Positions 37,235 to 44,006 of a stretch of 44,979 bases of DNA are shown here, in pieces; position 1 is the stretch's first letter; each line of letters starts with the position of its first letter. The notes below the pieces were generated by a model. The model had not been told where the DNA came from. It saw only the letters and a list, made by a program, of their open reading frames with translations, and did not search any database. The stretch lies in the NCBI GenBank assembly GCA_902767725.1, contig CACXIM010000045.1:1-44979 (forward strand), read 5' to 3'. This DNA comes from an uncultured Bacteroidia bacterium. Its GTDB lineage: Bacteria; Bacteroidota; Bacteroidia; Bacteroidales; F082. A program made the translations under genes and the position numbers.

Positions 37235-40200
37235 ATGAAAAAGCTTTCCATCCTCCTTTTCTTGGCCTTGAGCGCACTGTTTGCCATGGCCCAAAACGGC
37301 CGCATCGACCTGCGCAGCACCTCCTCGGCCGAAATCACGCATAGCGACTTCAACTCGCTCCGCGCCACTTTCAACTACGGCTCCATCGAGAGCATAGAAG
37401 TTGCCACCGAGAGAGGCACCTTCTCTGAGATCGCCATCGAAGGCACCTACGCCTCTGGCGAAATAGGCACCCCCCAACTGCCTGCCTCACACCAACTTTT
37501 GGCCGTGCCTTTCGGTGCCACGCCAAGTGTCAACGTCATCAACTATTCAACTACGGATTACAGCCTTTCCGACTACGGCATCAACACCATCCTGCCTCAT
37601 CAGCCTTCGGTCCGCAAAGACCAAAGACCTGAAGACGTTGAGTTCGTCTACAATGCCGCAGCCTACCAAACCCGCAGCCTCGCCACAGCTCCCCAAGCCA
37701 GCATCGAGATGCAAGGCACCTTGCGTGGCGTTCAAGTCGGCTCATTGGTCATCAACCCTGTGAGCTACAATGCCGCCTCCAACACCTTGCGTGTGTTCAA
37801 CAACATCGAGGTGGAAGTGCGTTTCGATGGTGCCGACCAAGCTGAGACCGAGCGTATGCTGCTCAACACCTACAGCCCTTATTTCGACATCGTTTACAAG
37901 CAATTCTTCAACTACCGCCAGATCATGGACGTGTATGACGACCACCCGGACCTGATGGCCTACCCTGTCAACATGATTGTGGTGACGCCTGAAGACTACA
38001 TCAGCACCCTTCAGCCTTGGCTCAACTGGAAGACCCAAAAGGGCTTCTACATCAACGTGGTGACTACCGCACAGGCAGGAGGCAACTACAATGCCATCAA
38101 GAGCTATGTGCAGAACCTCTACAACACTGGCGTCAGCCAAGGCAACACCCCCACCTTCCTCGTCCTTGTTGGCGACGTTGCCCAAGTGCCCAACACCATG
38201 GGAACTTCCACACAAAAAGTCACTGACCTCTATTACGGTTCCGTCGATGGCGACTACTTCCCTGACATGTTCTATAGTCGCATGTCGGCCGAGAACACCA
38301 ACCAACTCACCGCCATCATCAACAAGATCCTGCAATACGAGCAGTACACAATGCCCGACCCGAGCTATCTGAACAACGTCACCCTAATTGCGGGTTGGGA
38401 CTCCTATTGGACTCCCCGCGTCGGTGCCCCTACCATCAACTACGCCACCACCTATTATTATAATACTGAACATGGCTTCAACGAAGTGCATTCTCACGTC
38501 AACCAAAGCCAATATCCCGGCTGCTACAATGCTTTGAACACGGGTGTTGGCTTCGTCAACTACACCGCTCACGGCGATAACAACATGTGGTATCAGCCCC
38601 AACTCAACAATACCGGCGTCAACCAGCTGACCAACATCGACAAATATTTCCTTGCCATGGGTAACTGCTGTCTGTCAGGCAATTTCGGACATAGCTCCGC
38701 CTGTTTCGGCGAAGCCATGATTCGTGCCGAGAACAAAGCCGCCTATTCCTACATCGGCTCGTGCCCTAACACCTATTGGTATGAAGACTACTACTTCGGC
38801 GTAGGTGCCACCAACGTTTTTAACCAAACCCCAAGCTTAACAAACTCAGCAACTGGTGTTTACGATGGCATTTGGATGGACGACACATACAACACCGTTT
38901 CTTCCATCGTATTCCTGGGCAACCTCGCGGTTTGTTATGCTCATGCAGGCAACTACCAGACCAGTGGTGGCATAAATCCCATTTATTATTGGCAAGCCTA
39001 CCATGTGCTCGGTGACGCTTCCATCATGCCTTACCGTGTGCAACCCACAGCCAACAACGTCAGCCACGCCAGCACCTTCCCCGCTGGAGCCACTTATTTC
39101 CAAGTGAACGCCCAAGAAGGATCGTATGTGGCCATCTCACAAAACAACACACTGAAAGGCGTTGCTTTGGTGCCTGCCTCGGGCTCGGTCAACGTGCCAG
39201 TGAGTGGCGTCACCGCTGGTCAGGTGAGAATCGTGGTCACCAAACCGCAGCGCCAACCTTACATCCACGACCTCACCGTGGGCAACCCGCAGACCTACAC
39301 CATCAACGTGTCGGCCAACCCGAGCAATGCCGGTAGTGTCAGTGGCGGTGGCACCTATAACGAAGGCACTTTCTGCTCACTCATGGCCACACCTGCTGAC
39401 GGATATGAATTCGTCAACTGGACCGAAGGCGGAAATGTGGTCTCCACCAGCGCCAGCTACACCTTTATGGTGACGGGCAACCGCACTTTGGTGGCTAACT
39501 TCCAAGAGCAAATCGTGTACTACAGTATCCGCGTTTCGTCCAGCCCCTTCGGTGCAGGCACCGTGACGGGTGGTGGGGCTTACCCACAAGGCGAATCTTG
39601 CACCGTGTCGGCCACAGCCAACGAGGGTTTCACTTTCTCCAATTGGACCGAAGCTGGCAATGTGGTTTCTACCAATGCCAATTACACTTTCACCGTGACT
39701 AGTGGCCGCAACTTGGTCGCCAACTTCGTATCAGGAACGCAGTCTTACACCATCAGTGTGTCGGCCAACCCCGACAATGCTGGTACGGTTACTGGCGGAG
39801 GTACTTACGAAGAGGGTACATCATGCACCGTAACCGCTACGCCCAACCAAAGATACCTTTTCGTCAACTGGACTGAAAACGGTGTCGAGGTATCTACCGA
39901 GCAAAGCTACACCTTTACCGTCACAGCCGACCGCACTTTGGTGGCTAACTTCGGAATGCCTATGATTGAAATCACTGCCTCGGTCGCCCCAGAAGAAGCA
40001 GCAAGCGTCAGTGGAGCTGGCACTTACAATTATGGCGAGGAAGTCACCTTGATTCTCACCCGAAATGAAGACTGGGCCTTCCAAAACTGGACCGAGGACG
40101 GCATTGTTGTTTCCAACGAAATGACATACACCTTCATCGCCACTGAAAACCGCAATCTTGTGGCCCACTTCGAATACACCGAAGGCGTTGGCGAACAAAG

Positions 40201-40432
40201 CGGCAGCCAGACCTTAATCTACCCCAACCCCGTCAGCAACAAACTGACCGTGGAAAGCCAAGAGGCGCTTGGCACCGTGGAGATCTATAACCTCATGGGG
40301 GCAAAGGTTTACAGCCAAAAGGGCTGCGGCAACAAGGTGGAAATTAACACTGCCGACCTGCCTTCAGGCGTCTATTTCATTCGCATGACATCCAATAAGG
40401 TTTCAGAAACCAGAAGGTTTGTGAAAGAATAA
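37235..40432 (+). CDS. C25-family (gingipain-like) cysteine protease with InlB-type repeats and T9SS sorting domain
   Basis: 1065 residues. A signal peptide (about 1-19) is followed by a gingipain propeptide (about 20-230). The catalytic domain (about 240-620) has VNMIVVTPEDYISTLQPWLNWKTQKGF, the catalytic His446 in NYTAHGDNNMW and Cys479 in GNCCLSGNFG. These fit the gingipain motifs NYxGHGxxxxW and (A)CxxGxF. After an Ig-like module there are four repeats of about 70 residues (about 690-980) with VSGGGTYxEG, FVNWTE and RTLVANF, resembling the InlB-type repeat. A T9SS type A domain with LIYPNPVSNKLTVESQ completes it. It is likely a secreted endopeptidase that is activated after export. Confidence 0.93.
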   Translation: MKKLSILLFLALSALFAMAQNGRIDLRSTSSAEITHSDFNSLRATFNYGSIESIEVATERGTFSEIAIEGTYASGEIGTPQLPASHQLLAVPFGATPSVNVINYSTTDYSLSDYGINTILPHQPSVRKDQRPEDVEFVYNAAAYQTRSLATAPQASIEMQGTLRGVQVGSLVINPVSYNAASNTLRVFNNIEVEVRFDGADQAETERMLLNTYSPYFDIVYKQFFNYRQIMDVYDDHPDLMAYPVNMIVVTPEDYISTLQPWLNWKTQKGFYINVVTTAQAGGNYNAIKSYVQNLYNTGVSQGNTPTFLVLVGDVAQVPNTMGTSTQKVTDLYYGSVDGDYFPDMFYSRMSAENTNQLTAIINKILQYEQYTMPDPSYLNNVTLIAGWDSYWTPRVGAPTINYATTYYYNTEHGFNEVHSHVNQSQYPGCYNALNTGVGFVNYTAHGDNNMWYQPQLNNTGVNQLTNIDKYFLAMGNCCLSGNFGHSSACFGEAMIRAENKAAYSYIGSCPNTYWYEDYYFGVGATNVFNQTPSLTNSATGVYDGIWMDDTYNTVSSIVFLGNLAVCYAHAGNYQTSGGINPIYYWQAYHVLGDASIMPYRVQPTANNVSHASTFPAGATYFQVNAQEGSYVAISQNNTLKGVALVPASGSVNVPVSGVTAGQVRIVVTKPQRQPYIHDLTVGNPQTYTINVSANPSNAGSVSGGGTYNEGTFCSLMATPADGYEFVNWTEGGNVVSTSASYTFMVTGNRTLVANFQEQIVYYSIRVSSSPFGAGTVTGGGAYPQGESCTVSATANEGFTFSNWTEAGNVVSTNANYTFTVTSGRNLVANFVSGTQSYTISVSANPDNAGTVTGGGTYEEGTSCTVTATPNQRYLFVNWTENGVEVSTEQSYTFTVTADRTLVANFGMPMIEITASVAPEEAASVSGAGTYNYGEEVTLILTRNEDWAFQNWTEDGIVVSNEMTYTFIATENRNLVAHFEYTEGVGEQSGSQTLIYPNPVSNKLTVESQEALGTVEIYNLMGAKVYSQKGCGNKVEINTADLPSGVYFIRMTSNKVSETRRFVKE

Positions 40433-40437
40433 AAAAT

Positions 40438-40465
40438 GTAGAGACGGTGTGCACACCGTCTCTAC
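40438..40465. repeat. 28-bp perfect palindrome, family GTAGAGACG, copy 2
   Basis: The arms GTAGAGACG and CGTCTCTAC flank the core GTGTGCACAC. It lies 6 bp after the stop of the C25 protease gene. Confidence 0.85.
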
Positions 40466-40476
40466 CGATTACCATT

Positions 40477-40504
40477 GTAGAGACGCGCCATGGCACGTCT
40501 CTAC
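40477..40504. repeat. 28-bp palindrome, family GTAGAGACG, copy 3
   Basis: The arms GTAGAGACG and CGTCTCTAC flank the core CGCCATGGCA, with one unpaired position. It lies 12 bp after copy 2 and just before the end of the nitroreductase gene. The pair may terminate both convergent genes; a TTTTT follows on the plus strand. Confidence 0.83.
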
Positions 40505-40509
40505 TGTTT

Positions 40510-41037
40510 TTATTCTATCCAATAAACGTAATTCTCCTTGCGTGGAGCAGCCATGGGATAGTCGCCCTTCACATAGCCCAACACGCAGTTGCCGATGCCT
40601 ACGTACCGCTCTGGGTCAATACCATTCGCCTTCAACAATTCCTTGCCTTCATCGATCATGAAGACCTCGCGGGCACGATGCACCCAGCAGCAACCCAAGC
40701 CTTTGGCATGGGCAGCATTGAGCAAGTTACCCATCACAAGGGCACCGTCTTCCCTCCAGGTATGCACAGTGCTGTCGGCTAAGACTACCAGCACCACAGG
40801 AGCGCCAAAGAAAGGGTCGAAATCGTCGCGACCGATGACAACAGAGTTGAGCCGACTCAACGTGTCGCGCACCTCACGGTTAGTAACGGCAAGAATGATG
40901 GCACTTTGGCGGTTTTTGCCCGAAGGAGCATTCATGCCGGCCACGAGGATGTCCTCAATCACTTCTTTGGGAGGCATTTCGTCGGTATAGCTGCGCACGC
41001 TGCGGCGTGTCATCAGGTCGTGAAGGGTAGTTTCCAT
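40510..41037 (-). CDS. nitroreductase-family flavoprotein
   Basis: 175 residues from ATG 41037 (METTLHDLMTRRSVRSYTDE); the track's first codons would lie beyond a short upstream stretch and are not needed. RRSVRSYTDEMPP with NAPSGKNRQSAIIL are the FMN-binding N-terminal signatures. The region GAPVVLVVLADS is a beta-strand before the dimer helix, and GLGCCWVHRAREVF is near the substrate side. The enzyme class uses NAD(P)H to reduce nitro compounds, quinones or related molecules. The physiological substrate cannot be read from sequence. Its promoter (41060-41067) is divergent from that of the transporter, with 71 bp between the starts. Confidence 0.9.
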   Translation of the reverse strand: METTLHDLMTRRSVRSYTDEMPPKEVIEDILVAGMNAPSGKNRQSAIILAVTNREVRDTLSRLNSVVIGRDDFDPFFGAPVVLVVLADSTVHTWREDGALVMGNLLNAAHAKGLGCCWVHRAREVFMIDEGKELLKANGIDPERYVGIGNCVLGYVKGDYPMAAPRKENYVYWIE

Positions 41038-41049
41038 AGTTTTTCTGTG

Positions 41050-41080
41050 TTTGAAGCAGCAAAGGTACACAATAATTTTG
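41050..41080 (+). promoter_or_regulatory. full -33/-7 promoter for the BASS-type transporter
   Basis: TTTG at 41050-41053 and TAATTTTG at 41073-41080, with a 19-nt spacer. This is the best complete match to the Bacteroidota consensus in the window. The ATG is at 41109. Confidence 0.72.
41060..41067 (-). promoter_or_regulatory. -7 promoter element for the nitroreductase gene
   Basis: TACCTTTG on the minus strand, 22 nt before the ATG at 41037. It lies within the spacer of the divergent plus-strand promoter, so the two could compete. Confidence 0.62.
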
Positions 41081-41108
41081 CAATTTTGCAGCCCGAAAAC
41101 GGATTTAG

Positions 41109-42011
41109 ATGCAAAAAGTCAAGAGATATGTTCTGCCCATCGCCATCGTCTTGGGGCTGCTGCTGCACGAATACTGTGCCGCCTTCAGCGTGGTGGTGCC
41201 TTACATCATCTTCACCATCATCCTGTTGACGTTCACCGCGGTCGACATCCGCAAACTGCGTTTCAAGCCCTTGTTCATTTGGATCATCCTCTTTCAAGTG
41301 GCGGTGAGCTTAGGCGGTTATGCCTTACTGAAGGCTTTGCATGTCAACGAGATCATCGCGGAGGGCATCCTTATCGGCGTACTCTGTCCCGTGGCTGCAT
41401 CGGTGGCGGTGGTGAGCACCATGCTGGGTGCCGACCGCAACACGGTGACGTCGTTTACCGTCATCGGCAACCTGGTCGTCTCCATCGTGGCGCCCATCTA
41501 TTTCTCATTCATCGGGGTAAACCAAGATTTGCCGTTCTTAACCTCGTTTTTACAGATTTTGAGGCGCATCGGGGTGGTCATCGGATTGCCTTTCTTTGTG
41601 GCCTTGGCCTTACAGCTCCTATGGCCAAAAGCCAACCACTTCATCAGCCGCTACAAGGGTCTCGCCTTCTATCTTTGGGCCGTGGCCTTGTTCCTGACCC
41701 TAGGTCAGACTATACACTTCATTTTCCTCAATGGTGAGGGCAACTGGCACAGCATCATCTGGCTCGGCGTCTCCGCTTTGCTGTTCTGCATCATACAGTT
41801 CGGATTGGGCAAATGGATTGGGCACAAATACGGCGACACCATCGCAGGCGGGCAACTCCTCGGACAAAAGAATTCGGCCATGGGCATCTGGATGGCCAAT
41901 CATTTCCTTCATCCCTTGTCATCGGTCTATTTAGCCTTCTATTCCGTCTTCCAGAATCTGTTTAACAGCTGGCAGATCTGGTATTATGGACGCAGGGATA
42001 AAAAATCATAA
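41109..42011 (+). CDS. BASS-family (bile acid:sodium symporter-like) transporter
   Basis: 300 residues with about nine hydrophobic segments from residue 8 onward, such as VLPIAIVLGLLLHEYC and VVVPYIIFTIILLTFTAVD. GVLCPVAASVAVVSTMLGAD and QKNSAMGIWMANHFLHPLSSVYL are characteristic of the Na+-coupled SBF/BASS fold (crossing-region helices 4 and 9). The family moves organic acids or bile-acid-like molecules with sodium. The substrate here is unknown. The gene is monocistronic. Its full promoter overlaps that of the nitroreductase, and a REP-like repeat follows the stop. Confidence 0.85.
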   Translation: MQKVKRYVLPIAIVLGLLLHEYCAAFSVVVPYIIFTIILLTFTAVDIRKLRFKPLFIWIILFQVAVSLGGYALLKALHVNEIIAEGILIGVLCPVAASVAVVSTMLGADRNTVTSFTVIGNLVVSIVAPIYFSFIGVNQDLPFLTSFLQILRRIGVVIGLPFFVALALQLLWPKANHFISRYKGLAFYLWAVALFLTLGQTIHFIFLNGEGNWHSIIWLGVSALLFCIIQFGLGKWIGHKYGDTIAGGQLLGQKNSAMGIWMANHFLHPLSSVYLAFYSVFQNLFNSWQIWYYGRRDKKS

Positions 42012-42040
42012 GGGTGCTTCGACAAGCTCAGCAACCCTCC
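42012..42040. repeat. REP-like repeat, CTTCGACAAGCTCAG
   Basis: GGTGCTTCGACAAGCTCAGC in the gap between the convergent transporter and metallopeptidase genes. It is the clearest single copy of the family. Confidence 0.65.
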
Positions 42041-42046
42041 AAGATA

Positions 42047-42916
42047 CTACAGCTGGTCGTAAGGCATGGTGAGTATCACGCGGCCCGCAGCTGGATCACC
42101 CGATTCCAAGCCTTTCTTAAACCAACGATAGCGTTGTTCTGAGGTGCCGTGGGTGAACGTTTCGGGGGTGACATAGCCCTGGCTCTTTTTCTGGATGTAG
42201 TCATCGCCTTTCTTGGGCATCATTTCCAAAGTCATCCTGATCTCGTCGTCGCTGACCGAGCCGAAGCGTTCTTTCTCGAAATGTGCCCAACAACCAGCGT
42301 AGTAGTCGGCCAAAAGCTCGATTCGCACCTCAGCCTGCAAATACTGTGTCGATTCGCGGCCATAGCGGTAGGCGGCCTCGCCCATCTTCGACATCTCATC
42401 GCGGAGATCCTCGACGTGATGCCCCACCTCATGGCCAATAATCTCAGCATACACCAAGTCACACACGTCGCCCTTAGCGCTATAGCGGCTGATCATCTCA
42501 CTGATATCGATGTATACGGTACGGTCGGCGGGGCAATAGAACGGCCCAATGCATCGCGCCTTGCGTTGACCGCAGCCCGTGGTAACAGTGTCGGAATAGA
42601 GCACCAACCGTGGTTCGATATACTTGCCACCCACTTTCTCGAACTCTTCACTCCAAAAGTCCTCAGTGCTGGCCAAGAACTGGGCGCATTTGTCGGCAAG
42701 CTGGTCTTCCATTTTGCTCTCTACCACAGTCGTAGCGGTGTTTTGAACATCTTGCAGGATAGAGCCCACATCGGGTGCCTGCCCATTCAAAAACCAAGCA
42801 ATCAAAGCGATGACAATACCGCCTATACCAATGCCACCGCCCACTTTGGCTGCGGTGCCGCCTTTTTTGCGACGGTCGTCAACATTGGTGCTCATTCTAC
42901 GTCCATCCAGTTTCAT
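42047..42916 (-). CDS. YpfJ-family neutral zinc metallopeptidase, paralog 1
   Basis: 289 residues. One membrane helix (about 28-43, IGGIVIALIAWFLNG) anchors the protein. The zinc motif is HEVGHH at 162-167, with Glu163. LLADYYAGCWAHF downstream probably supplies the third ligand (Asp/Glu), and HGTSEQRYRWFKKGLESGD is the family's C-terminal hallmark. GPFYCPADRTVYID precedes the motif. The conserved N-terminal segment MKLDGRR(...)NVDDRR is shared with paralog 2. The catalytic domain is probably periplasmic. The natural substrate is unknown. Confidence 0.92.
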   Translation of the reverse strand: MKLDGRRMSTNVDDRRKKGGTAAKVGGGIGIGGIVIALIAWFLNGQAPDVGSILQDVQNTATTVVESKMEDQLADKCAQFLASTEDFWSEEFEKVGGKYIEPRLVLYSDTVTTGCGQRKARCIGPFYCPADRTVYIDISEMISRYSAKGDVCDLVYAEIIGHEVGHHVEDLRDEMSKMGEAAYRYGRESTQYLQAEVRIELLADYYAGCWAHFEKERFGSVSDDEIRMTLEMMPKKGDDYIQKKSQGYVTPETFTHGTSEQRYRWFKKGLESGDPAAGRVILTMPYDQL

Positions 42917-42975
42917 ATTATTCGTGTTTTTAATTTGATATGTTGACCGCGAGTTCCGCTTTTGCGGGATGAAGG

Positions 42976-43020
42976 CGAAACGCGAGACACGAGTGAAAAA
43001 CCCCGTCGTCTCGCGTCTTT
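42976..43020 (-). repeat. hairpin between the two YpfJ-family genes
   Basis: ACGCGAGAC and GTCTCGCGT are exact complements around a CCCC/AAAAA-containing loop of about 22 nt. The T-tract after the stem is weak (GTTTCG), so it may be a terminator or a dispersed repeat. Confidence 0.5.
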
Positions 43021-43037
43021 CAAAAACGTTTCAAAGA

Positions 43038-43904
43038 TTACAGGCTATTGTAGGAAAGTGAGAAAGTGTCACCTTGACTGACGTCACCCGTGCGGATGCC
43101 TTTCTTCAGCCAACGCGAACGCTGTTCTGAGGTGCCATGCGTGAAGGTCTCGGGCATGGTGCGTCCGTAGGCCTGCTTTTGAAGGTAGTCGTCACCAATC
43201 TTGGCGGCTGCGTCGAGGGCTTCCTCGATGTCGCCGTCTTCAAGTGAGCCGAATCTCTTGTGGTCGTGATTGGCCCATACGCCGGCGAAGAAGTCGGCCT
43301 GCAACTCCAAGCGTACCGTGAGTTGGTTGGCTTCGGGTGAGTTCTGGCCGTATTCGGCTCTCTTTTGATGTACGGGACCCAAGATGCCCAGCTGGTTTTG
43401 CACGTGATGGCCTACTTCATGGGCAATGACGTATGCGTAGGCGAAGTCGCCATCGGCACCAATCTCACGTTTCATGTTCTTGAAAAACTCAAGGTCAAGA
43501 TATACGGTCTCGTCGGCTGAGCAATAGAAAGGGCCACTGGCCGATGTGGCATTGCCGCAGCCTGACCTGACAGCATCAGAAAAGATATACAAACGAGGTG
43601 GTTGATAGGTCTTGCCCATCTTCTTGAATTCCTCAGTCCAACAATCTTCAGTACCAGCCAAGATTTGACTACAGAACACCATTAATAGGCTATCCTCTTC
43701 AGTTTGAGGGACGTTTTCGGAAACCGTCGTTCCTTCACCCAAGAACGAGCCGAACATGCTTGGGTCGGGGGCCCGTCCAGTCAAGAAATAAATAACTACA
43801 GCTATAAGAATACCGCCCAAGCCAATACCACCAGCTTTCACGGCACCGCCACCGCCGCGGCCATCAACCACGTTGGAGCTTTGTCTTCTACCATCCATTT
43901 TCAT
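43038..43904 (-). CDS. YpfJ-family neutral zinc metallopeptidase, paralog 2
   Basis: 288 residues from ATG 43904 (MKMDGRRQSSNVVDGRG); the longer frame continues over the promoter. A Gly-rich linker leads to one membrane helix (about 25-42). The zinc motif HEVGHH is at 162-167, in register with paralog 1. LQADFFAGVWANH and HGTSEQRSRWLKKGIRTGD are conserved. About half the residues match paralog 1 by eye, and the divergent part is the linker between membrane and catalytic domain (about 43-80). It is a tandem duplication, with paralog 1 downstream. Each has its own hairpin, so they may be separately expressed. Promoter at 43937-43944. Confidence 0.92.
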   Translation of the reverse strand: MKMDGRRQSSNVVDGRGGGGAVKAGGIGLGGILIAVVIYFLTGRAPDPSMFGSFLGEGTTVSENVPQTEEDSLLMVFCSQILAGTEDCWTEEFKKMGKTYQPPRLYIFSDAVRSGCGNATSASGPFYCSADETVYLDLEFFKNMKREIGADGDFAYAYVIAHEVGHHVQNQLGILGPVHQKRAEYGQNSPEANQLTVRLELQADFFAGVWANHDHKRFGSLEDGDIEEALDAAAKIGDDYLQKQAYGRTMPETFTHGTSEQRSRWLKKGIRTGDVSQGDTFSLSYNSL

Positions 43905-43936
43905 AATACAAACATTTTTAGGGGTTAATAATGGCA

Positions 43937-43944
43937 CAAAAATA
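43937..43944 (-). promoter_or_regulatory. -7 promoter element for paralog 2
   Basis: TATTTTTG on the minus strand, 32 nt before the ATG at 43904. It argues against the longer frame. Confidence 0.62.
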
Positions 43945-43947
43945 CAC

Positions 43948-43986
43948 AAAAAAGGACACCCGCGAGTTACGGGTGTCCTTTTTTTT
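43948..43986. terminator. bidirectional intrinsic terminator
   Basis: GGACACCCG (43954-43962) pairs with CGGGTGTCC (43970-43978) around 7 nt. T-runs lie on both sides: eight T on the plus strand, six T on the minus strand. It terminates the 44007 gene. Confidence 0.88.
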
Positions 43987-44006
43987 CACAAAGGCTGTGA
44001 TTTTCA

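Noticed and set aside
37111-37374. N-terminal extension of the AlkD-like protein
   Set aside because: The extension runs through a promoter element and overlaps the start of the C25 protease gene. The segment has no AlkD similarity, and ATG 37110 gives the usual length.
39296-40180. Tandem DNA repeat array or CRISPR
   Set aside because: The periodicity is protein-level (InlB-like domains) in an intact reading frame, not a DNA repeat array with spacers.
42976-43020. Strong terminator between the two metallopeptidase genes
   Set aside because: The stem is good but the following T-run is weak, so it is listed only as a hairpin.
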